Of a stretch of 64,000 nt of DNA, positions 25,573-32,579 are shown piece by piece. Each line of letters starts with the position of its first letter. Positions within the stretch are counted from its first letter, which is position 1. The translations under genes were made by a program, and so were the position numbers. This stretch comes from JAPLJC01 sp963697965. Its GTDB lineage: Bacteria; Desulfobacterota; Desulfobaccia; Desulfobaccales; 0-14-0-80-60-11. The stretch covers positions 1,488,001 through 1,552,000 of the forward strand of contig OY969108.1 of the NCBI GenBank assembly GCA_963697965.1. Direction: 5' to 3'. Below the pieces are notes generated by a model. That model saw only the letters and a program-made list of their open reading frames with translations. It searched no databases and was not told the origin of the DNA.

Positions 25573-25767
25573 ATGCCCAAACGGAGATACAAGGTGCGGG
25601 CCGAATGCCCCGCCTGCGCCTGTGGCGACATCAGTTTTCTGGGGCCGAAGGAGCTTAGGGAAAGGTTTATCGGCAACGAAAAGGAGATCGACATCCTCTG
25701 CCCCATGTGCGGCACCAAGACCAAGGGGAAACTGGCGGAGGAAGGCCCGGAACCCGGGAAAAAATAA
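25573..25767 (+). CDS. Small zinc-ribbon-like protein
   Basis: 64 residues: basic start MPKRRYKVRAE, then CPACACGD and, 25 residues on, CPMCGTKTKG. Two CxxC knuckles at this spacing suggest a zinc ribbon or rubredoxin-like metal site. The purine-rich GGGAGATGGAGAT directly before the ATG supports translation. It is convergent with the hydrolase gene at 25845. No named family is recognised; a nucleic-acid or adaptor role is only a guess. Confidence 0.6.
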   Translation: MPKRRYKVRAECPACACGDISFLGPKELRERFIGNEKEIDILCPMCGTKTKGKLAEEGPEPGKK

Positions 25768-25844
25768 GGGTGCCGGGCGCCCCCGGGAACAGGGCCTGGA
25801 ATAGGGCGGGACTCCGGGTCCGCCCCACCGGAGAGAGCGGCAGG

Positions 25845-26867
25845 TCACTTCGCCAGGAAGTCGAGCAAGGCCCGATGGAATTGCTCCGGGGCCTCCAGAT
25901 GGGGGATGTGGCCGACCCCGGGAATCTCAACCAGTTGGCAGTTAGGGATGTCCTTGGCCGCGGCCTTGCCCAACAGGTCATAGCGGCCCTTGTCTTTGAG
26001 GATTTCTTCGGGCACCCGGCCCCGCCCTACGGTGGTCCGGTCTTTCAGGCCCACCACCAGCAGGGTGGGCGGCTTGATCAGAAAAAATTCGTGCCGCACC
26101 GGCTGCCGGTAGATCATCTGGAAGGTCAGGGCCGCGGCCTTGGCATAGCGTGGGAATTCACCGCTTAGAGCCTCCCGGCAGCGAGTCTCCACAAAGCTCT
26201 CGTACTCCGGGCGCCAGGTGACAAAATAGTGCTTAACGAAGGCCCGGTATTTCTCCGGGGTCATATTCATCTCGATCTCATAGAGCTGCACGGTGGTCTG
26301 GGGCGGGACGAAGAAGCGGTAGTCCTCCAGACCGATGGGGTCTTCCAACACCAGGCGGCTGACGCGCTCCGGATAATTGCGGGCCAGGCGCACTGCCAGC
26401 ATGCCCCCCATGGAGTGGCCCAGGATGACGGCTTGCTGCACCTTAAGTTGATCCAGCAATTGGACGGTGTTGCGGGCTAGCAGGTCGAAACTGTAGTCGA
26501 TATCCGGTTTGGCGGATTTCCCGAAACCCAACTGGTCCGGGACGATAACCCGGTATCCGGCGCCCGTCAAGGCCTTGATGGTATTCTCCCAATAGCTGCC
26601 GTAGAAGTTCTTGCCATGTAACAGGACCGCGGCCCGCTTGCCGTCCCAACCCTTTGGGGTCACGTCCATGTAGGCCATCCGCAGTTGCTGACCGTCGATA
26701 TTGAGGGTTAGGAACTGCACTGGATAGGGGTAGGGATATCCATCCAGGGCAATGCCCAGGGGCGTTGTATAGACCGGCGCCTGCTCCTGCGTGTGACCGG
26801 AAGTGGCCAGCAGCAGCGAGCCCAGCCCCATCACCAAGATGTAGACAAGAGCGGTTTTGCGTCCCAT
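25845..26867 (-). CDS. Exported alpha/beta-hydrolase
   Basis: 340 residues with an N-terminal signal sequence (ALVYILVMGLGSLLLATSG). The alpha/beta-hydrolase core follows: oxyanion region VLLHGKNFYGSYW, nucleophile elbow VILGHSMGGMLAVRLA (Ser in GHSMGG), acidic residue near VVGLKDRT, and the catalytic His in IPGVGHIPHLEAPEQF. The PDQLGFGKSAKP stretch is typical of the epoxide-hydrolase/esterase-like group. It should act in the periplasm. The substrate is unknown. It is a single gene with its own start region at 26868-27030. Confidence 0.9.
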   Translation of the reverse strand: MGRKTALVYILVMGLGSLLLATSGHTQEQAPVYTTPLGIALDGYPYPYPVQFLTLNIDGQQLRMAYMDVTPKGWDGKRAAVLLHGKNFYGSYWENTIKALTGAGYRVIVPDQLGFGKSAKPDIDYSFDLLARNTVQLLDQLKVQQAVILGHSMGGMLAVRLARNYPERVSRLVLEDPIGLEDYRFFVPPQTTVQLYEIEMNMTPEKYRAFVKHYFVTWRPEYESFVETRCREALSGEFPRYAKAAALTFQMIYRQPVRHEFFLIKPPTLLVVGLKDRTTVGRGRVPEEILKDKGRYDLLGKAAAKDIPNCQLVEIPGVGHIPHLEAPEQFHRALLDFLAK

Positions 26868-27030
26868 GAGACATCCTCCAGCGCGCCTGGGTTTATAGGA
26901 AACCTAAAGCCCGCAGCGGTCCGGTACCTGCCGCCGGCGGGCAAATGATCGGCTGTCTAAATGATAATATCTAAAACGGGGGATGCCAGTGACGGGGGGA
27001 GTTATCCAGGAGAAATAAATTTTTGGCTGG

Positions 27031-27081
27031 AAAAACGAGGCGGGAGCGCCGCATAATCCGCAGCGCTCCCGCTCCCGCCTC
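27031..27081 (-). terminator. Terminator of the Gly-rich lipoprotein gene
   Basis: A 12-bp perfect stem (27037-27048 with 27070-27081, GAGGCGGGAGCG and complement), followed on the minus strand by GTTTTTCC. Confidence 0.85.
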
Positions 27082-27116
27082 AACCGACGCGGCTCAGCCA
27101 GCCGAGGTATTTAGGG

Positions 27117-27971
27117 TTAATGGGACGAACCCCAACCCCCTTGCCCGTGCCCCGATGGCGACTGAGGGGTATTGGAACCGCTGACGTTTGACTGGGTCGT
27201 TGAGCCATTCGCCGGGGGCTGGAAACCGTGAGTATTGGCTCCCGCCTGGAACCCGGGAGAGCCGCCGGCGCCCTGCTGAAACCGTCCGCCGTAGGAATTT
27301 CCCGGGCCGCCGGGGCCAGGACCCATGGGATAGGGCCGGCGGTAAGCATTGGGACCACCCTGGAACCCGGGGCCGCCCCCGGGGCGCTGCTGAAACCGTC
27401 CGCCGTAGGAATTTCCCGGGCCGCCGGGACCAGGACCCCTGTAGTAGGGCCGGCGGTAGGCATTGGGACCGCCCTGGAACCCGGGAGAGCCGCCGGGGCC
27501 CTGCTGAAACCGTCCGCCGTAGGAATTTCCCGGGCCGCCGGGGCCAGGACCCATGGAATAGGGCCGGCGGTAGCCATTAGGACCCGCCTGGAACCCGGGG
27601 CCGCTGCCGAACCGCTGCCCGGCCATGGGGCCGTAATTACCCGGTCCCTGGGGTCCGCCATAGTAAGGCGTCCGCCCTGGCGCAGTAACATTCCCGGCCA
27701 CGTAAGCGCCGCCGCCTTGGTATCCGGGAGCCGCGACGTAGGGAGCGGGTGCCGGTGCGTAAGCATAGGACCCACCCCCACCCGGAGGAAGGACGTAGGC
27801 GGGGCCGCCAGCGTAACCGCCGCCGTAGCCGGGGCTGCCGCCGTAACCGCCGCCGCCGGATCCGCCGCCGCCGGATCCTAATAAAGATCCCAAATCTCCC
27901 AATGGCAACCCGCATCCTGCTATGGCGAGCGGGGCAATCAACAAGGCAACCACCCAACCAATTCTTGCCAT
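27117..27971 (-). CDS. Gly/Pro/Tyr-rich repeat lipoprotein
   Basis: About 284 residues from MARIGWVVALLIAPLAIAGC, preceded by AAGGAGA. The lipobox LAIAGC makes Cys20 the likely lipidated residue. The body is low complexity: a GSGGGG and GYGGG stretch, then a 38-residue unit repeated three times with a partial fourth (PGFQGGPNAYRRPY then GPGPGGPGNSYGGRFQQ), then a Ser/Asn/Gln-rich tail. The repeat is equally exact at DNA level (114 bp). Such proteins are often outer-membrane or cell-surface anchored; the role is unknown. It is monocistronic, with its own terminator. Confidence 0.75.
   Translation of the reverse strand: MARIGWVVALLIAPLAIAGCGLPLGDLGSLLGSGGGGSGGGGYGGSPGYGGGYAGGPAYVLPPGGGGSYAYAPAPAPYVAAPGYQGGGAYVAGNVTAPGRTPYYGGPQGPGNYGPMAGQRFGSGPGFQAGPNGYRRPYSMGPGPGGPGNSYGGRFQQGPGGSPGFQGGPNAYRRPYYRGPGPGGPGNSYGGRFQQRPGGGPGFQGGPNAYRRPYPMGPGPGGPGNSYGGRFQQGAGGSPGFQAGANTHGFQPPANGSTTQSNVSGSNTPQSPSGHGQGGWGSSH
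27273..27614. repeat. 114-bp tandem repeat inside the lipoprotein gene
   Basis: The word CTGCTGAAACCGTCCGCCG starts at 27273, 27387 and 27501, exactly 114 bases apart. The repeat is in frame, so copy changes alter length without frameshift. Confidence 0.9.
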
Positions 27972-28472
27972 GATTTCTCCTTTAGCGGCTAGACCGCTGT
28001 CTCCCAGAGTCAATGATTATTGCCTTTCCAATTGCGGCGGCCAAGTAGCCGACCAAGATTGCCTATCATCCCCGGGAGACTCGAGCGGCAATGTGGTTAT
28101 CCCCCTGCCCCCTTGCAGCCAGGCTCGGAATCAAATCGAGGGCCTGCCCCTGGTGCTGCCTCTTGCTAACCATTTAGATAAATCCTGGGGTTATTTGTTA
28201 ATTTGTTACGGGGATTTTCCGCGAAAAATTTGGTAGCTCTTCGGACAGGCGAAATATTGCTCCTTAATTTATGCTTCCGGCCCCGTGGCCAGACTCGGAG
28301 GCAGAGGGAACCAGGGGCTTTCGGGTGGTGTCCTTATATCTGCGGGGGCGCCGCGGTCTTTGGATTTTGCTTGCTTCCCATGCCGCCCTCGGTGTATCCT
28401 GCTAGAAACACAATAATAATCATAAAAACAATAACTAACCACATCATCCCTTCGGCTCCCGAGACTTTACCT
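27972..28472. other. Intergenic region between divergent genes
   Basis: About 500 bases. The plus-strand frame of the DHDPS-like gene is open through much of it, but the composition and the lack of a binding site argue against coding. AT-rich near 28180-28270; it should contain the promoters of both genes. Confidence 0.4.
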
Positions 28473-29420
28473 ATGCCTGACGCGGCCCCACCCCGGGGAC
28501 TCATCTTCGAACTGGCGACGCCCTTGCATCCCGACGGCGCTCTGGATGAAGTGAGCCTGGGCCGCCTGGTGGCGCGGGTTATCTCCCAGGCCGACGGCAT
28601 TCTGGCGTGCTCCCCAGACGTGGGGGAGGCCCTGGAGCTACCCGGGCCTACCCGGCAGCAGCTCTGTGCGGCGCTGTTGACCGCGGTGGCGGGCCGGGTG
28701 CCTCTATTCTTCGGGATCACCACTCCTACGGCAGAAGAGACCCAGGAGCTGGCGGCGGCGGTCCGTGAGAAGTGCCGCCGTCTCGGTTATGGCGGCCAGG
28801 TCTTTCTGGTGGACCTGCCCCTGTGGTACCACAGCAACCGGGGTCTGCCCCAGGCCTGCCAGCGGCTCCTGGAAAGGGTTTCCCAGCCCCTGATCCTGCT
28901 GAACCTGCCGCGGCTGATCAGCCGGCGGGCGCCCTTGTTCAAACGCCGCAATATCCGCACCCACGTTTTCAAGAAATTAGCGGCCCTGCCAATGGTGGTG
29001 GGACTGATCCACCAGGGGGATATGGTCCGTTTCCTCAATTACCATGGCGCGGCCGCCAGGCGGCCGGAATTCGCCTTCTACGAGGCGGATGAGGCAAACT
29101 TTCTGGCCCGTCCCGGGGCCTGGGGGGTGGTTTCCCCCGGGGCCCAGCTTTTCCCGGCTTTCTGGAGCCTGGTCACCCGGGTCTGCCTCCATCCCGAAGG
29201 ATTGGACCGGGACCCCGAACTGCAAATGGAAACCTGGAACCTGAGCCAGCGGTTACAAAAGCTTTCCCGGGCCTACCGCTGGCGCCCTGCAGCCCTGTTG
29301 AAAGGCGCTTTGATGGCCCAGGGAATCTTCAGCAGCGCCACCCTCGCCCCGGGAACGGAGCCGGCTTCGCCGGAACAGCAGGAGGCGCTGCTGGCTTTGC
29401 TCGATTCACTGAATCAATGA
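28473..29420 (+). CDS. DHDPS/N-acetylneuraminate-lyase-like protein lacking catalytic residues
   Basis: About 315 residues from MPDAAPPRGLIFELATPL; no good binding site marks the start. The TIM-barrel outline of the DapA family is visible (FELATPLHPDGALDEVSLGRLVARVI, FFGITTPTAEETQELAAAV, PLILLNLPRL). However, the Schiff-base Lys expected in the VVGIK motif is His180 (MVVGLIHQGD), and the Tyr of the YNxP motif is Leu143. It should not be an ordinary aldolase or synthase. Its stop overlaps the ATG of the cytochrome c gene by four bases, so the two are translationally coupled. Confidence 0.75.
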   Translation: MPDAAPPRGLIFELATPLHPDGALDEVSLGRLVARVISQADGILACSPDVGEALELPGPTRQQLCAALLTAVAGRVPLFFGITTPTAEETQELAAAVREKCRRLGYGGQVFLVDLPLWYHSNRGLPQACQRLLERVSQPLILLNLPRLISRRAPLFKRRNIRTHVFKKLAALPMVVGLIHQGDMVRFLNYHGAAARRPEFAFYEADEANFLARPGAWGVVSPGAQLFPAFWSLVTRVCLHPEGLDRDPELQMETWNLSQRLQKLSRAYRWRPAALLKGALMAQGIFSSATLAPGTEPASPEQQEALLALLDSLNQ

Positions 29421-29797
29421 CCGGGGAGCGGAGAGAATCACCTGGGGAGCGAAAGGTGTTAACCCGGGGGGTGCTGATTGCTGCTTTATTTTATGTTGCT
29501 GCGATTATTCCTACCTGGGCCGCGAGAGCACATGGCGCCCCTTCGGGGCAGCGTGTAGTCTCAGACGCCGGAGAGGAGCTGGCCGGGCGTCTGGGTTGCT
29601 TTGCCTGCCATGGGCAGGGCCCGGGCCACCTAGCCCCCTCCCTGGACGGCGTCGGCTCCCGCCTCACCCGAGAGCAGCTGCAAGTGGTGCTGGTCCAACC
29701 CCGCCGGCTCTATCCCGGAGCCCAGATGCCCAGCTACGCCTACCTTCCCGAGGGGGAACGCCAGGCGTTGCTGGACTTTCTGGAGCGCCTCAAATAG
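29417..29797 (+). CDS. Membrane-anchored monohaem cytochrome c
   Basis: 126 residues with an N-terminal hydrophobic anchor (about 16-35, TRGVLIAALFYVAAIIPTWA), one haem site Cys61-x-x-Cys64-His65 (GCFACHGQ) and the likely axial Met104 in GAQMPSYAYL. The domain is class I with the usual spacing. It should face the periplasm. It overlaps the DHDPS-like gene (ATGA), which predicts joint expression. Its partner in electron transfer is unknown. Confidence 0.88.
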   Translation: MTGERRESPGERKVLTRGVLIAALFYVAAIIPTWAARAHGAPSGQRVVSDAGEELAGRLGCFACHGQGPGHLAPSLDGVGSRLTREQLQVVLVQPRRLYPGAQMPSYAYLPEGERQALLDFLERLK

Positions 29798-29844
29798 CTT
29801 TGGTCGCAGGTAGCACAGGATATGACATTTCAAACTACGGGTTT

Positions 29845-29940
29845 TTAACCCCCCCCCCTTTGAAAAAGGGAGCAGGGGGGGGTTAAAATAGCCTCCTGAA
29901 ATCCCCCTAAATCCCCCTTTTCCAAAGGGGGACTTTGATA
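29845..29940. repeat. C-run/G-run hairpins downstream of the cytochrome gene
   Basis: CCCCCCCCCTTTG-AAAA-AGGGAGCAGGGGGGGG, then ATCCCCCTTTTCCAAAGGGGGA. Similar dispersed stem-loops lie near 14625 and 50560. The first may end transcription of the upstream pair. The rest of the gap to 30180 shows nothing. Confidence 0.6.
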
Positions 29941-30204
29941 CCCTGGGAACTTAGATTTTTTGAATTTTCTGAGGAAATTGCCGCGTCTGCCCTAGGCAGG
30001 GCATATGGCCGGTTTATCGCCTGGGAAAGTCGAGGCGCGCCCGCTTCCTGATACTTCCATAAATTATTAGCTGGCCCGCGGGCCGGTTCCGGCCGCCATT
30101 AATTATTTCGCCAGCCATAGAGCGCTCCCCCCTGATCATCTTGACCCGGCCGGGAAGAGTAATTATTTTAGTAGCAAATCTACCCAAAAGGAGGTGAGAG
30201 GGGT

Positions 30205-30294
30205 ATGAAACCTGGCAAAGAGGTATTGGCTAAGGAGGCGGCCTTCTGGGGAAAGGTCAAGAAGCTCGATCCCCGTAAGGTATGCCACAAATGA
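30205..30294 (+). CDS. Small peptide, candidate radical-SAM-modified precursor (possible selenopeptide)
   Basis: A 29-codon ORF preceded by AAAAGGAGGTGA (30186-30197), an 11-base perfect match to the anti-Shine-Dalgarno end of the 16S rRNA in this window, 7 bases before the ATG. It reads MKPGKEVLAKEAAF, WGKVKKLDPRK, VCHK and then TGA. If UGA is read through, the frame continues K-E-UGA-K-T-TAG, which would give CHKUKEUKT, a CxxUxxU spacing. A radical SAM/SPASM gene follows 211 bases downstream behind a terminator. Precursor status is inferred from context, size and expression signal; Sec insertion is a hypothesis. Confidence 0.6.
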   Translation: MKPGKEVLAKEAAFWGKVKKLDPRKVCHK

Positions 30295-30313
30295 AAGGAA
30301 TGAAAGACGTAGA

Positions 30314-30330
30314 GTTGCCGGTCCGGCAAC
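30314..30330 (+). promoter_or_regulatory. SECIS-like hairpin behind in-frame UGA codons
   Basis: GTTGCCG-GTC-CGGCAAC: a 7-bp perfect stem with loop GUC (or 6 bp with GGUCC). The GGUC of the loop begins 16 bases after the second UGA and 25 after the first, within the range of bacterial SECIS elements such as fdhF, whose loop also has GGUC. It could instead be an ordinary stem-loop. Confidence 0.4.
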
Positions 30331-30339
30331 CTTCTGAGG

Positions 30340-30415
30340 GCAGATATGGCGGGAGAGGCGGGGGCCAACGCCTGACGGTTGCCAGCCTCTCTTGCCACAT
30401 CTGCTTTTTCTTTTC
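30340..30415 (+). terminator. Terminator between the peptide gene and the radical SAM gene
   Basis: GCAGATATGGCGGGAGAGGC (30340-30359) pairs with GCCTCTCTTGCCACATCTGC (30385-30404) with few mismatches, followed by TTTTTCTTTT. This would give abundant peptide mRNA with partial read-through to the maturase, a common RiPP arrangement. Confidence 0.8.
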
Positions 30416-30505
30416 CATCTCCGAGACTTGAGAGACACCACCCCCCACTAAACACCAGCGGGACGCCAGGGGAGCAGCCCGCGCCCGCTGAGAAGGCGAG
30501 ACCCC

Positions 30506-31576
30506 ATGTCCCTGGCCCGGCCCTACGATTTTCTCATCCAGTGGCACCTCACCGAGCGTTGCAACCTGAAGTGCCGGCACTGTTACCAGGAGGGAGGGGA
30601 GCAGGTCCGGGAGCTGTCCCAAGCCCAGGTCTTCCGGGTCATCGAGGAGATTGCCCGGATGCTTGAGGACTGGCGCCAGGCCTATGGCATCGATTTCCAG
30701 CCCAGCTTCAATGTCACCGGAGGCGAGCCGTTTCTGCGGCCGGACTTGTTCGAGATTTTAGAGGCGATGGCGGCCATCGGCTTTGAAATTTACGTCCTCT
30801 CCAACGGCACCTGCATCACCGCTGAAAATGCCCGGCGGCTCTCTGAGCTTGGGGTTCACGGGGTCCAGATCAGCATGGAGGGTCCCCGAGAGGTCCATGA
30901 ATACATCCGGGGCCGCGGCAGCTTTGACGCCTCCCTGCAGGGGGTCCGCACCCTGTTGGCGGCCGGACTGAAGGTCAGCCTCAACGCCACCCTGTCCCGG
31001 CTCAACGCCGGCCATTTCCGGGAGCTGGTGGAGGTGGCCCGCGGCCTGGGGGTTGCCCGCCTGGGGTTTTCCAGGCTGGTGCCGTCGGGACGCGGCCGGA
31101 CCATGCTGGACCTGATGCTCTCCACCGCCGAGGTGAGGAAGCTTTATGAAGAAGTGCGGTCCTGGCAGGTTCTGTTAAAGGGCAGTCTGGAGATCGGCAG
31201 CGGCGACCCCGTGGCCGCCCAGATGGAGGAGGCCAGACCGGCGGCGGAGGAGGAAGATGCCGAGCCGTTCCCGGCGGGCGGCTGCTCCGCCGGGGTGGCG
31301 GGACTCACCATCCTGGCGGACGGCGTCGTGGTCCCCTGCCGGCGGCTGGCAATCCCCCTGGGCCAGGTGGGCCGGGATTCGCTGCGGGAGATCTGGGCCA
31401 CCTCGCCGGTATTGGAAGCCCTGCGGGACAAAGGCCGCTATTGGGGCAAGTGCGGCGCCTGCGCCCGCTGGGCCGATTGCCGGGGTTGCCGGGCCATCGC
31501 CTATGAGTATGCCAGGGCCCAGGGGAAACCGGATTTCCTGGCCCCGGACCCCCAGTGTTTCATTGATGAGGAGTAG
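30506..31576 (+). CDS. Radical SAM/SPASM protein, likely peptide maturase
   Basis: 356 residues. The radical SAM cluster motif is CNLKCRHC (Cys19, Cys23, Cys26), then FNVTGGEPFLRPDL, YVLSNGT and VQISMEGP of the partial barrel. The C-terminal SPASM region has GGCSAGVAG, GVVVPCRRLAIPLG and the pattern CGACARWADCRGC with a last Cys in APDPQC, suited to two more Fe-S clusters. SPASM enzymes usually modify peptides, and a short ORF with a perfect ribosome binding site lies just upstream. The modification type is unknown. GAGAAGG lies about 10 bases before the ATG. The stop codon runs into a heptamer repeat. Confidence 0.9.
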   Translation: MSLARPYDFLIQWHLTERCNLKCRHCYQEGGEQVRELSQAQVFRVIEEIARMLEDWRQAYGIDFQPSFNVTGGEPFLRPDLFEILEAMAAIGFEIYVLSNGTCITAENARRLSELGVHGVQISMEGPREVHEYIRGRGSFDASLQGVRTLLAAGLKVSLNATLSRLNAGHFRELVEVARGLGVARLGFSRLVPSGRGRTMLDLMLSTAEVRKLYEEVRSWQVLLKGSLEIGSGDPVAAQMEEARPAAEEEDAEPFPAGGCSAGVAGLTILADGVVVPCRRLAIPLGQVGRDSLREIWATSPVLEALRDKGRYWGKCGACARWADCRGCRAIAYEYARAQGKPDFLAPDPQCFIDEE

Positions 31577-32046
31577 CTGGCAGCTGGCAGCAGTCAGCTG
31601 TCAGCAAAACCTCTGAGGCCGTAGGGCAAAAAATAGTAGCACAGGTTTAAAACCTGTGCCAGCAGGCGCATCCCGCCATTACCATTATTCCATTCGAAAT
31701 CTATCAGCGGCGCAGGCCGCGGCTCTGTGCGCCCAGGCTGGAAGCCTGTGCCACTGACCGCATTCTAGGCTGATAGCTGGCTGCCGAAGGCTTCTGGAGG
31801 CTACGGCAAAACCCCGGTCTGCCCAAAATTGTCATTCTGAGCGAAGCGAAGAATCCAGTATTTCTAGGGACTCTAGATCCTTCACTTCGTTCAGGATGAC
31901 AGTGAAATCATGTTCTGCAATATCTTCTATGGTTGTGCTTCGGAAGGCTAATGGCGGGATGCGCTTGGTGGCACAGGTTTTAAACCTGTGCTACTAACTC
32001 CCGCGCTACGGATCATTCACTTCGTTCAGGATGACAGTGAAATCAG
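31574..32046. repeat. Repeat-filled gap between the radical SAM and Nudix genes
   Basis: Contents in order: a 7-bp tandem AGCTGGC repeat starting at the radical SAM stop (31574-31606); GCACAGGTTTAAAACCTGTGC (31640-31660); CAGGCTGGAAGCCTGTG (31734-31750); a TTCTGAGCGAAGCGAAGAA word (31830-31855) with the inverted CTTCACTTCGTTCAGGATGA (31880-31900); GCACAGGTTTTAAACCTGTGC (31971-31991); and a second CTTCGTTCAGGATGACAGTG (32019-32040) that ends in the Nudix stop codon. No gene is seen. Confidence 0.8.
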
Positions 32047-32498
32047 TCGATCAGAGGCAGAAAGGCGCCTTGCCGTTTCTGCTCCCAGGCCCGGCGGATG
32101 ACCGCGGCGGTGGCCTCAGTCAGGTGGAAGGAGGGGAGCTCTGCCAGGGGGGTGAAGCGGGCGGCGGTGATATCCGAGGCGGGGCGCGGCTCTCCCTCCA
32201 GGTAATCGCACAGGTAATCTATCAGGACGTAATGGTAGGCGATCCGGCCGGCGGGATCGGGGAAGATGCGGCTCAACACCGCGCAGATCCCCAGGGGTTG
32301 CACAGTCAGGCCGGTTTCTTCGGCGATTTCCCGGGTGAGGGCCGCGGTCAGGGTCTCCCCCAGCTCCACCAGGCCGCCGGGGAGGCTCCATTCATTCCTG
32401 GCCGGTTCCTGCCCCCGGCGCACCAGGAGAACTTCCTCCCCCCGGAAGATCACCGCGCCCACCCCCACGAGTGGTTGGTCAGGATAGTGGCGTTTCAT
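32043..32498 (-). CDS. Nudix hydrolase
   Basis: 151 residues with a complete Nudix box, GGLVELGETLTAALTREIAEETGL (about residues 41-64; G-x5-E-x7-R-E-x2-E-E-x-G). It hydrolyses nucleoside-diphosphate-X compounds; the group with VGVGAVIFRGEEVLLVRRG at the start includes ADP-ribose pyrophosphatases and MutT-like enzymes, so the substrate is open. It lies downstream of the polyferredoxin gene on the same strand, with a heptamer repeat (32504-32525) just before its start and a repeat supplying its stop codon. Confidence 0.9.
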   Translation of the reverse strand: MKRHYPDQPLVGVGAVIFRGEEVLLVRRGQEPARNEWSLPGGLVELGETLTAALTREIAEETGLTVQPLGICAVLSRIFPDPAGRIAYHYVLIDYLCDYLEGEPRPASDITAARFTPLAELPSFHLTEATAAVIRRAWEQKRQGAFLPLID

Positions 32499-32503
32499 TA
32501 TTT

Positions 32504-32525
32504 AGTGAGCAGTGAGCAGTAAAAG
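32504..32525. repeat. Heptamer array AGTGAGC
   Basis: About three units immediately upstream of the Nudix start; same unit as at 42873, 43365 and 45241. Confidence 0.8.
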
Positions 32526-32579
32526 CAAAAAATTCAAAGCTAAAGTCATTTCGCTGGCATCCTGCTCGGGGTTTACGGC

